DNA of 64,000 bases from Rhexocercosporidium sp. MPI-PUGE-AT-0058. Its lineage: Eukaryota; Ascomycota; Leotiomycetes; Helotiales. The notes beneath the pieces were generated by a model. The model saw only the letters and a program-made list of their open reading frames with translations. It ran no database searches and was not told the DNA's origin. The DNA lies in assembly GCA_020746875.1 (NCBI GenBank), contig JAGTJL010000001.1:4960001-5024000 (forward strand), given 5' to 3'. Positions 23,361-34,038 of the stretch are shown here, piece after piece (position 1 is the first letter of the stretch; each line of letters starts with the position of its first letter). A program made the position numbers and the translations under genes.

Positions 23361-25402
23361 TCCCATCAACCGCCATCGCTTACGCATTTTAGCCGGACAG
23401 GGGTTCTGACCAATCAGAGAGCCGTATTTCAGGCCTGGATACTTCATTTTGACCTCTATTCTACAGCGCCATGATACTTATCAAAACAAGGGCCATCTTT
23501 ACAAAGGTGCACGTTGCACTGTTTACAGCCAAAATAAACGTCACTCCTGCGTCGAATATTCATAGAGATCTCCCCTAGAGGTGCGCGTTGAAGGGGTAGT
23601 CCCCCGCATCGTTCACCTTGACAAGCTCTACAATTGCCTCTCCAAGTCATCCTCAGCCGCGTGTGACGTTGTGCCGGTACAAGGAATTCCTCCATATTAC
23701 TATGTGAATAGGCCCTCTTTCTTATACCTGGATAAGGTCCACTCGCATGAAGCAATGAACGCATAATTTCCTTTCTGAACTTAATTTGTGAAGTCCACTT
23801 CTCCTTGTCTTCCACCTGCCAGTGGTCTTCGATATTAGCATGTATCGATATCAAGTATGAATTAACAAGAACCGTCTGAAGAAGCCAATTCCATAAAGCC
23901 TGCCACCCACCCCTTCTAATAGCTCTGTCTCCCGAGTTGTATGATTTGAGTTGATCACCAACGTCCACAGCTCCCATGAACTGATTGTAAAGCCAAGCAA
24001 AAGAAGGCTCATCCAAATCCTTAATAGTTGCCTCTCCAAACCATGCTCTTACGACAACTGCGTTTGAAGAGGTTTCACTTGGTCTGTGGCGGGGGGTACT
24101 GACTGTACCGGATCCATCGCTGCAATTCATCATGAAGAGGGTTGGAGCGTTGTCGTTCCATAAGGCGTGGGTGACGTCGTTACTCTCATTACAAGCTATA
24201 AATAGAGCATTATATGGTATTCGGGTGTCTGGTTTCTTAGCCGTTGCCTGTAACTTTAAAAGCCGTGATACCACACCTGAATCCTTCCGGGCAGTGCCAA
24301 TGGCTCCAAAACCGAGCTCTCGTAGGTATACCATAAGCTTGTTTAAGACAAACAAGTTATCCAGGATATAGACATATCTCGCAGAGGGCAATCGGCATAG
24401 CAAATAAGGTACGACAGCTTGTGTCCGGTTACCACTTAAGCCGGCTCCACGAGCGGTTTTTGGCCCTCCCAATGCAGCTGGGGCTCGCACACCTACAGGT
24501 CCTTAGGCTCCCTTTGAATGCCAGGTCCAAGAGAGAAAGTAGCCTAATTGAGCTATAACCCATACCTTATAGCCTGTCGGGACTGGCTTTGAAGGTACGG
24601 TAGTAGTCTCAAAAGCTCTTCCGGTAAAGCGTTGCATACACTCATCGACAGCGACATTGCGTCCGGGTTTCCAAAGCTGTAAGCTGACAGCCTGGACATG
24701 GGAATTCAAAGGTTCTAGCTATGTAATATGAGTAAAAATCCATGCCCGGACACGGAAGACTTACTCGTTCCCAGGTTTTCAGCTTCTCCCCTGCCGGAGG
24801 TTGCGGTGAAAGGCAAAATCGTCTATGTAGAATCTCAAATCGGTTCCTAGCCATATACTTTCGTACTGCGTGTTGCGGTCCGTCCTCATCCGTACTCCAA
24901 TAGTCCTCTATTGTATTCTCTACGTGGAGCTCCATATAAATCAAAATCCCAAGGTAGACTTTGATTTTAGGGAGTGTAGTGGGGTACCATGCATTAGAGC
25001 GAGCATATAGTCCGGGGTCGTCCAATTCTTTGATATTTTGATTGGTGTTAGTAACGATTTGGGAAAGGATTTTATCTGTAAAGAAAAGAGAGAATATTCC
25101 AAAGGCATCAGTAGAACTAATAAAGGTAGGTAGGCATATCGTTGGCTGAAAATCCGGACACGAAAAGGGGGTAAATGGCCCAGAACCCTCAGGAATAGGT
25201 TTTGCCTTTGGACGGAATGTTCCGTCGAGGATAGGATCGGGTTGCATGCCTTCGGCCATCTTATCTGTATTGATTTGAGTGTGAATTGCTATTGTTTTGA
25301 TACATCTACGATATCAATTGAGGGGGTAAATACGCCCGTTGCGGGGGGCAACACCCCCTGCAGCCCCACGACGCTAAAATGCGTCTCTGGCGGTTGATGG
25401 GA
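23361..25402 (-). mobile_element. piggyBac-like DNA transposon, about 2.04 kb
   Basis: Bounded by imperfect terminal inverted repeats: the left end reads TCCCATCAACCGCCA and then, after a short mismatch, ACGCATTTTAG. The right end, read inward on the opposite strand, gives the same two blocks with a shorter spacer. Inside lies one transposase gene. The flanks are TA on both sides (or AT if the element is taken as CCC...GGG); they are not the TTAA expected of piggyBac. The element sits inside the dynamin pseudogene, with the homology continuing across both edges. Its base composition is ordinary, unlike the decayed DNA on its left. Confidence 0.75.
23456..25259 (-). pseudogene. piggyBac-type transposase gene with one in-frame stop
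   Basis: DDE-type transposase of the piggyBac (PGBD) family. Exons are complement(23456..24718, 24765..25259); the 46-bp intron (GTAAGT...CATAG, phase 0) joins KTWER to LEPLNSHVQ. The three catalytic aspartates are in NVAVDECMQRFTGR, YVYILDNLFVLN and NQFMGAVDVGDQLKSYN. The C-terminal zinc-binding domain has CRACQGERC, then YFGCKQCNVHLC and CFDKYH. The only visible lesion is a TAA at 24503..24505, between WHSKGA and GPVGVR, where relatives read through. It could be a single C-to-T change of CAA. Total length would be about 585 codons. Recently active or recently silenced is the simplest reading. Confidence 0.85.
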
Positions 25403-25850
25403 TACTCGCGGAAGACTTCGCTAACTAGAGGAGGATTTGGGAGGCCTGGTAGCTATAGGGCACAACTCAGTACATGCTATTAGTGTTTAGGCGTGCTCTT
25501 ACTTCACGACCGCGACTCTTCTTTAACAACTCGCGCACTGCCTTTACTACTTCTGCTCGGGTACGGTGAGTTCTCTTTTTACTTACCCTATCTACGATCT
25601 TCCACTTGGCGGCCTTCGTTCGGATTTCTTTCTCGAATTCTATTCCCTGGTTTGCAATCATAGCTAACAGTCGTCGGTCCGGGGTTTGGTCTACGAAGAA
25701 CTTGTGCTCGTAGTCACCTTTGGTCGCAGCGTCAGAAAGTGATTGGAAGTCATCGCTCAGGTCGACGAGAAATTTCTTATTTGAAGCTATGATGTTTCGT
25801 GAAAGGATCTTTCCTAGAGTGCTCGGAATTACTTCTTAAGGTAGTAGATA

Positions 25851-26544
25851 GAAGTTCTAAGTTAGTGCGTTCCGAGGATATTACTCTATTCAGTTAAGAG
25901 CCGACCCCTCCTGGTCGACCAGAGACGGCGGACTGGAGACGCGCCCTTTCTGGCAAAGCTCCGCCTTCAAGCGGGCTCAGCAAAAACTACATGCACATCG
26001 AAAAGTAAATGCCTGAGCTCGGACGAAAACTGTTGACAGCAGAAGTTTACTTTGTTCCAGCCTTTATAACGTCCAGGCATTCAAAGCGGTGAATTTTAGT
26101 GTAAAAGGGGTGGGGAATCTAGGGGTTGGCGGAATGGTGGGGTGGGACGTTAGGCGCCAGCTCAGCTCTGGTTCCGGACTGGAATGCAGGATGATAACTC
26201 GACGCTAGCATTACGATCGATGTCACTGAGCAACATTGTCTTTCATTAGATGAGATGGGGAGGGAGGGGAGCTTCTGGCAGGAGCATAAGATAGTTTCCT
26301 TGCTGCTGCTGAACCCGGACTTCCATGTTTTGCCATTATTGCTTGACCTGTAACTATTCTTCCTCGTCCACAGTGAGGCCCACTTGATGATCACTTAATA
26401 GAACCATGAGACAATCGCATGATACACGCAGAAGGTATGTACGAGAAGGCTTTGGATTGTATTGGGAAACCGCCAGTCCGGCACTCCCAGTCCCACTTGG
26501 ACAATTGGCGAGCTTTATTCGCCAGGGAATATTCCATATCCACT
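25851..26544. other. Intergenic region
   Basis: No gene seen. The region lies between the upstream edge of the dynamin pseudogene homology and the alcohol dehydrogenase 3' end. Short open frames have no family character. Confidence 0.5.
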
Positions 26545-27803
26545 TTAGAAGTCAATAAGGACCTTCAGAGCTTCGTGTTTAGACGCAGCTCCAAAAGTAC
26601 TGTAGGCAGCTTCCATATCGCCAAAAGCAAATGCTACTCGTTTTAGTCATGGTCACTAATCGGGCATCTGGTCTGCTAAACTCACTGTGGGTAATCAATT
26701 TGGAGGGATCCAACTTTCCTGAGAGTGCCAGCTTCAAGAGCATTGGGGTCGTAACTGTATCGACGAGCCGTGTAGTGATCGCTGTTGCCATTAGTGGTAT
26801 CCAGGAATACATAGAGAATGCTTACAGATATTTTGCGCCCACAGGTTTTCCAGATGCAAATCGACCTTCGTTCCATGAACCCCAACGTTTGCCAGCACTC
26901 CTCCCGGAGCGATGATCTGTTGGCAGAGCTCAAAGCTCTGAGGAACACCAACAGCTTCGATCACAGTATCACACCCTTTCCCATCTGTCAAAGCTTTGAC
27001 GGCCTCAGCTGCTTTCCCATCACTTGGGTCAATCGTATGATGTGCGCCCAAAGACTTCGCAACCTTTAATCGATTTGCGTCCATATCAATCATAATGATG
27101 ATGGATGGCGAATACAATTGTGCAGTAATCATAGCGGCCAGTCCAACAGGGCCAGCACCCACGATCACCACTGTGCTTCCAGGCTGTACTTTGCCGTTCA
27201 AAATTCCGCATTCCAAGCCAGTTGGGAATATATCGCTTAGCATAACCAAAGCTGCTTCGTCTGCTCCAGCCGGTATAGGATATAAGGAGGAATCGGCATG
27301 GGGTATTCGAACATATTCAGCTTGGGTGCCATCGATTGTGTTTCCAAGGATCCAACCTGAAATTATTAGTGAGGTCTTGCCTGGAGAATCGGACACATAC
27401 CTCCCGTAGTACAATGCGAGTACATTCCTTTCCGACAGTATTCACAGGTTGCGCAAGAACAGATACAGGATATCAGAACATGCTCTCCCTTCTTGAATCC
27501 TTTGACCGATGCTCCGGTTTCTTCGATAATCCCAACACCCTCATGGCCCAGTATCGTGCCTGGAGTACAGGTAGTGACATCCCCTTTACTGATATGCAAA
27601 TCTGTGCCACATATTGTGGATTTCGTGAGCTTGACAATAGCATCGGTTGGTTGTGAGATCCTCGGTCTGGGCCGCTCCTCCATCTTGACTTCCCCGATCG
27701 CCTTGTACACGAGGGCCTTCATGGTGGAGTAAGAAGCTTGTCGAATCGGTGGTCGAAAGATGTGCCCGTGAGATAGAAGTCTTACAGTTCTGAATGTCTG
27801 CAT
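26545..27803 (-). CDS. Zinc-dependent medium-chain alcohol dehydrogenase, 372 aa
   Basis: NAD(P)-dependent oxidoreductase of the zinc ADH family. Exons are complement(26545..26633, 26686..26781, 26826..27356, 27401..27803), with three introns of 44-52 bp. The catalytic-zinc region is TICGTDLH and GHEGVGIIEETG. The structural-zinc cysteines lie in CICSCATCEYCRKGMYSHC. The Rossmann loop is VVIVGAGPVGLAAM, followed by IIMIDMDANRLKVAKSLGA, whose acidic residues favour NAD. The tail DMEAAYSTFGAASKHEALK is typical of the family. The first 27 residues (MQTFRTVRLLSHGHIFRPP and following) are basic and lack acids, so they could be a mitochondrial presequence; an internal Met gives MKALVYK, the usual cytosolic start. 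Alcohol or aldehyde substrate unknown. Confidence 0.92.
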
Positions 27804-30288
27804 TGCCGAGAAGTCTTGGATTTATATTTTATGTCTTTTCAAATTTCGAAGTCTGCTGGACGACTGTGGAAGTATTTGTAGCCGGCATCGAGCCGTTTCT
27901 TTGGCTCCAGGGGATCATCTTGGAATGCGGGGAATGTATTGCTTGCATGACTGATGGCGTGGAGGTGGTGCGAGAGTGGTGAGGTCGAGAATTGGAGTGG
28001 CCTGATCAAATTGAAGAGCAGCGAGACGAGGCTGAAGACAAGGCAGATCGTTGCTGACTCATCCAGAATAGTCCTCCCATTCCCCGTGCTTTCCAACCTT
28101 CACCACTATTATTGGCCATTCAACATCCACGTCACACATCCACTTCTCGTAGCCGTAGTGCTTGCTACCGCTACAACTTGTCTTTGTTGCACTATCGGTG
28201 CCACTAAAATAACGCTTATTCGCACGAGAATCCTTTCCACGAGAATATTAGACTCTACTAGCAGTCATAGCCCACTTATATTACTGGACGATTTACTTTA
28301 TCTTCAAGGCACGTGCTATAGTCGTAGTAAGGCCTGTACTGATATTTCGATACACACAATAATGAGCTTTAGCTCCTTTTTAATCAGGATAGATTATGGT
28401 TAGGTAATTGTTAATAAGCGTTTATTTCCTTCTTAAAACAGCTATGCGGTCTCGCTATCCGAGATATCTTATTTCTCTTTGAAGATTAATCTTAATTTAA
28501 AGAGATCTTCGTAGATATTATCGTTATAAGTATGACTAAGATGATTTGGTTAATAATTATTCTCGAGAATTTTTGCCGGCAGCGCGCATTCTGCGCTTTT
28601 AATATGAAAATGTTAGAAAATCTTTAGATGCTAGTTATATTATAAAGTATGTCGCCGAGCATTTTCTAAACCGCTTGCTTTTAATAAGAAAAGAATATTT
28701 TTTTTGACTTATAGTTTTTATCGGGTGTGGAGGGTTGGGAGGTGGGGCTTTGGGTTTGTGGTTAGGTGGTTGGTTAGGCGTTGAGGAGGGTGTCGAAATC
28801 TGTGGTTGTGGGGAGAGCTTTGGTGGAGGGAGAGGAGCGTGCTGATGGAGTGTGAGCGGGTGTTTGGTTTGGGGAGGAAAGAGAAGACGAACTTGATTGT
28901 GGGAGGATTTAAGGGGAATGGGAAGGTTGTTTTCTGGGTTCGATGGATGTTGCGTTTTTGGCTGTGACTGTGAGGGTGCGATGCACGGGTGAGATACGGG
29001 TGTTTGGGTCGGGAGTTTGGAGCGGAGAGTGCGGATGGTGCTGGGTTTGAGAGGAGGCATAATTGTTGTGTTGTGCTGTAGTGAAGTGAAAATTGGATCT
29101 GGAAGCTTGAAATGGACGGAAAAATGAGGTCTTCAAGAAGTACTGAAATTTGGAGTGAAGCAGAGGTATTTGAGGAATACATAAATTGAATTGACGGAAT
29201 CGACGGGAGACACTACTATAAAGCAGAGCATGCATCGAGAACACGTAAGACAATGTCCGTTGCCCGGACTGCCAACAGGTGTGGGTTGCAGTGTTATCAA
29301 GGATGATACTAGGAAACTCACATACAAATCATCTTGGACAGGAGTCAACTTGTACATATCCTCTCCCGCTGACCATCTGATCCGTGTCTGGTGTGCTCGG
29401 GCAAACAAGCCCTTTGTCTTCGTTCAGCCCCTCAAACGCCATCCACCAAGTATATCGAATCTCCCTGCCTTGTTGTCCATTGTGTATCTCTGCTTTCCTC
29501 AATTATTTCCAAACGTCCCTCGCACCCTTTCGTCTTTTCGTATCGTCCAGCTATGCCGTCCAAACTCTGACCAACCAATTGCATCTCTCCAATCGACCCG
29601 TACTCGAGTAGCATCTGATTGAGCACTTGCTTGTCACTCCTTATGCCGTCGCTGGCCCCTCGTCGCATCCAGTCCCCGTCATCGGAACGCAATCTCAGCT
29701 GCCACTCCAGTCCTCCTCGCGCTCCGTACACCCAAAGGAAGCCAACGCCAACAATGCCACATTGAGGACAAACCCACTCGAGCCTGTCCTATTGGATTCC
29801 GCGGACTGGCGTGTGTCATGGCACACACTCTGCCTTCAAGGTCCTCACTGAAGAACTCTCGAAAAAACGACGAAAAAACAAGGAGAAATTCGACAAACAG
29901 GAGGTGAATTGGTGATGTGTAGTTGAGGATATATTGTTTAGAGGAGAGGAAGAGGGGAGCAGGAAAGGAGACAGGTTGATGTGCTAAAGTAGCTGTCCAG
30001 AGAGGAACATGCTGATTCGTCGAAGGCGGCTTTTAGCGTGACAGGGCGATTGCGTGCGAATTGCTGTTTTCTCGTGACTTGAGAAGACCATTCTTGCTGA
30101 GTCAGCTACCCTCCCGGTCCCTTTCTGTTACTCGAATTCTACTCTTCTTTTTTTCATCTCCTGTTTTTACATATTTGAAGAAAACTTGGGAACAAATCTT
30201 TCAATTCTTTACTGCACTCCGTGTATTCATGCAATATATAATCAAACGGTGTATGCTACTTAGTAGAAGGAGCCACGATGCAATCAAA
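27804..30288. other. Long intergenic region with a decayed AT-rich block
   Basis: No gene I can support. Positions about 28190-28710 are AT-rich and stop-dense, as in RIP-decayed sequence, but no family is readable. A Pro-rich minus-strand frame (28635..29060, or 28718..29182 in another frame) begins MPPLKPSTIRTLRSK but is low in complexity. Plus-strand frames at 29191-29851 lack recognisable features. Confidence 0.45.
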
Positions 30289-33227
30289 TCAACCTAGCGC
30301 TGGCTCATTCAAAATCATCTCACTCTCTTTGATAGCCCTCTCCAACCTCTCAATATCTTCTCCCAATTCTCTCCTCGTCTTCCTATCCGCCACACTCTCC
30401 GCACATATCTTCTTCACCTCTTCGTCGGTCAGGCTATCCACCCACTCCGTCGAGAAGACCTCCATTACCTCTCTGATAAACTTCGGTGTCAACCCATTCT
30501 TACACACCGTGTCAGTGTAATGCTGGACTGAGGTACTGTAGTATGCCTTGAGAATGTCGTGGATTTCATAGACGATCTGTCGCTCATCGGTCAAGACTTC
30601 TTTAAGTCTGTCCTTATTGACTTGAGCGAATGTTATTAGTGATTTGAAGGATGGTTCCGAGTCGGTCTTGGTGGCAGGTTCCGAGTCGGGATTTTGAAGA
30701 TGGCCGAAAATGTTGCCTTTGGCGGGCCCGGGAGGTGATATTGTAGAGCCGAATGGAGTTGTCTCCGGCCCAGAAGTTGAAGGTGTGCTGAAGCTGAACA
30801 AGCCCGAAGTTGGGGCAGGTGCCGTACCTGAGTTGGTGAACAATGAGCCTTTTGCTGTGTTTGCTGTTGGTCCTTTCCTGGCCCCGGTTCCAGAAACAGA
30901 ATTCAGAAAGGACTTATTCTCGAGCCTGGTGAGAGCACTGATCCATCGGAGCGTGCGAGCCTCCCGAACTTCTCTCACGAACTGCTCCTCGCCAGCAACG
31001 AGTTGAAGGCCTTCTTGTTCATTGCGAACCAGGTCATAGCAATATGTCTCGAATGTGAGTATCTTCTCCCGAACCGCCTTCTTTATCAGGTCTTTCAATG
31101 CAGTAGCCACAAGCTGGTTCTTACAGGCGCCGTCGATATTGTACTCCATAGCTGCAAAGAATGCCGACTTCACTCTCTTGAGAAAGCTCACCGTAATCGA
31201 CCTCCATTGTCCCGTCTGCTGCTCGAATAGACGTTCTACAAGCACTTCCGGAACGATGCCTGGGATGAATGACGATTTTGAGGCTTGGTAATGGAAGTTG
31301 ATCCAGGTGTAAATATTCATCGTTTCTTCAACCTTAGTACTGTCGGCGCTCATGTCAGAAAAGGAGTCGTTTTCCATGGTCGCCGTCTGGAATGCCCACT
31401 TAGCCCCGTAAAGCTTCAATGGGTCTCGGAGGCTGGACTTCTTCAGGACATTGAGCTTCTTCAGTAATTGTGAACCCTCTGGCTTGTCAGTTGACACCCT
31501 CAAGGTGTCCTGCAAACACTCATTACTGTACCCCTGATAAGTCTCCACAACTGACTTCAGATATTCTTTCTGTTTCTCCAGCGTGCTTCGATCTGGGCCG
31601 AGTTGTACGAGCAATTCACGCTTCTGGCTGAGGATATTCCGCGTCTGTCGATTGAAAGCTGGGAATTCAGCTCGAATATGGGCGCAAAAAACATTGCTAA
31701 GGCCGGTCCTCAAAGCCGCGATTCCCAAACGGTTCAGATCAAGCCCTGACACCGTGGGGGACCATTCTGGTGACGCGAACAGCGTCTGTTCCTTCTCTCT
31801 GGCGGCTTCAAGCGAAACCTTCGCCTTAGCTTCTGTGCTGGACCGGTTCTTAACCATGTACCAGCCGTGGTTCAAGTTACGCTCTTGATTTTTGGCACGA
31901 CGGAGGGTCTTCAAAGGTCAGCTTGCGGCAGAGAATTTACGTATCAATTGAGATAAGACATACTGCTTCGAAGGCGTCCGTCTCGGAAGTAATCGCGAGA
32001 TCGCACTTCGTCATGACGCCGAGTGTCCTGCTTCCATTGACATCCACATCATCAGCAAACTTGAAGATCTTCTGGCCAACGGTCGACTGCGAAGCTTCCA
32101 TGACAGCTCTAATGCTCGTTAGTGGCGAGGATCACTTGCGGAAGATGTTTTCATACACGATCACCGTCCTGTTCTCTTCGATCAATGATACAACCAGCCT
32201 TTCGATATCAGCGACAGATGTTGCGTCTTGCTCAGAGTTTGCGGCTACCGCATGTCAGCGATCCGAGTACATCGTTGCAGGATATGGGATAGTCTCACAA
32301 TGATATAGTCCTGGTGTATCGACGAAGCTCAAGCTCTTGAAGTCGGGTCCTCTCATCTCAATTTGCAAAACATGACTTGAGATCTGCCGTGCTGGCGTTT
32401 CCACAGATCTGATATTCGCAGCTTGATCTCGTGCAAAGAGAGGGGCTGGAACTCCGAATAAGTTCGATGCCTACACTCGTCAGTAATTATATCTGGGGTA
32501 CATGAGAGCAGACTTCTGACCTCTCGCAAGGTCTCCTCGAACTGAATCTGCGTCATTGGCTCGTTGTAGACCTGTCCGAGGTTGAACCTCTGCATTCTTT
32601 CCATGTCAAGGGCGGACAGAGAAGCTCCTTTCGGATCTAGGATTATGCTCGGTTTGATCTGGAACTTCTTGTCGTCTTCGATTAGAGTGATCTCGATGGG
32701 AAATCTGGTTCCGATTCCGGTAGTGATGGGAACTGGAAGGCCTGTCAAATTCTCGAGCAGACTTGATTTTCCGCAAGATTGGGCTCCGGCAATGACAAGC
32801 TGTGGTCTGTCAGTAAAATTAGATTAAACTCTGGGTTGTCCGTCTTCATTACCCTTGGGAGCTCAATATCTTTCCCTACTCCGAGCTTCTTGTACATGTC
32901 AATGATTCTCATGTACTTCAAAGTTTCTTCATTGTAGAAGACTGTTCCATCAACAGGAATCCGGGGTTCTTGTTGAGTAGATGATTCTTGGGTATTTCCT
33001 GGAGATCCATTTGTTGTCGGTTTGCCTATGACAGATCCATGTGAGGGCGTTGGGGCAGGTGTATTGCTGGTGTTCTGAGAAGGCGTTTTCCGTCCGCTGT
33101 CCACTGGCTCTGTCGCTTGAGCAGCAGGTGGATTTTGATAACGAAATGGCAAAGAGTCATTTACCTGTGGAACGGGACTTGAACTCTTGTTGGACGTTGG
33201 TGGGGTAGTCCCAAATTCGAATGCCAT
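30289..33227 (-). CDS. Dynamin-like large GTPase with disordered FG-containing insert, 892 aa
   Basis: Membrane-remodelling GTPase of the dynamin/Mx superfamily. Exons are complement(30289..31908, 31964..32108, 32157..32244, 32299..32470, 32521..32799, 32853..33227). The N-terminal ~105 residues are Ser/Thr/Pro-rich. G1 is LVIAGAQSCGKSSLLENLTG (from about 126), G2 is in PITTGIGTRFPIE, G3 is DTPG (269-272) and G4 is TKCD (338-341). The stalk runs from about 355 to 690. A low-complexity insert (about 692-776) carries GLFSF, TPFGS and NIFGH motifs. The GED (about 786-886) includes RQIVYEIHDILKAYYSTSVQ and FIREVMEVFSTEWVDSL. No PH or transmembrane domain is seen, so it resembles the Mx-like fungal branch rather than Vps1. 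Introns are 48-55 bp. The GTPase core appears intact. Confidence 0.92.
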
Positions 33228-34038
33228 ACTCTAATTTTATGCGCCTATGGCTGACGAGGAGATATTGATGGTACTGGTATTCCCTCGCTGGACCGCTGGT
33301 AAGTTTAAGGACTATCTGAGGATATCAAGGATGAAATTGGCAGAGGGTTCAATTATAAATACATTAAGTTCCTTCATCTCAGGCTCGGCGCGGGATAGGC
33401 GTCATGCTGTCGTGCATGGTCGCCAGCGGCTAAGGCTGCTTCAAGGGGCCGGACCAGGTACAACCAAACGGTCGGGACGCAAAGCACGAATGAGAAGTAG
33501 TATTTTGCGCGAATTTTGTGGCGATGCAATTGACCAAATTATCACTGTTGATCTATCCTCATTCGGTTCAAGTCATGCAAGTACAAGGTATATTTGTCGC
33601 TTGACAACTCCAGATGTGGAAGGTGTTCGTCATCCGAGGCAGGCTTGGAGATGTTGGTGTTTGAGATCAGGTGTCCCCAGTGCTGCGCTGCCCTACGTTC
33701 TCAGCGGCACGTCTACTTTTGCGAGTCACCGTTTTCTCCTTTCAGGATTTTTACTGAGTCTGCTGCCAAAGGATTCAGCAGCACTCCGACATGGTGGACC
33801 ACTTCTTCTCTGAAGCTTCATACGAAGAGCCAATGTGATGTTCAGGTTAGAGATACTGTACATTCTATAAGTTATAACACAGCCCATAATCCGGTGCCCA
33901 ACTGCTTGATGCTACTTTCGCTCCCTTTGCGAGGTTACCTGGGCACTGAGTGTGATCTTGATGCCCTCCAGATCTCCTTCCGAACCAGCATCCAGCTTGT
34001 ATAAAGCTAAATTTCTATACCGGGTCTGTTCCTCCTCC
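33228..34038. other. Intergenic region between the dynamin gene and the GED-only frame
   Basis: No gene recognised. It must hold the dynamin promoter. Plus-strand frames at 33247-33813 and 33594-34004 overlap this promoter and match nothing I know. Confidence 0.45.

Larger units (their letters stand above)
22930..25850 (-). pseudogene. Dynamin-family GTPase pseudogene (stalk and GED), split by a piggyBac-like element
   Basis: Two pieces flank the transposon at 23361-25402. The right piece (25405-25850, upstream part of the gene) reads DFQSLSDAATKGDYEHKFFV, RAEVVKAVRELLKKSRGRE, a 50-bp intron (25453..25502, GTAAGA...TATAG), then LPGLPNPPLVSEVFRE. The left piece (about 22930-23360) continues with EDLARQYIKNA, ATTKSFIEQALQYLTDATM, SDTLLRHLLDPIIDQRLVLA, YAKLDELLAVH, EHPLPRNHYSTDNYNRLQRE, and a GED-like DIDRIAAGSKFNTIEAFYK. 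This is the stalk/GED order of fungal dynamin-like (Mx-related) proteins. Stops in the left piece are TAG/TAA where Gln, Lys or Trp is expected, as RIP gives. No GTPase domain is visible, so the gene is truncated as well as interrupted. It differs from the intact dynamin at 30.3 kb. Confidence 0.65.

Noticed and set aside
28635..29182. Proline-rich minus-strand frames
   Set aside because: Two overlapping frames are equally open because of low-complexity CA/CT sequence; no domain is visible.
33247..34004. Plus-strand frames over the dynamin promoter
   Set aside because: They begin 20 bp from the dynamin start on the other strand, show no motifs, and have Cys/Ser-rich composition typical of chance frames.
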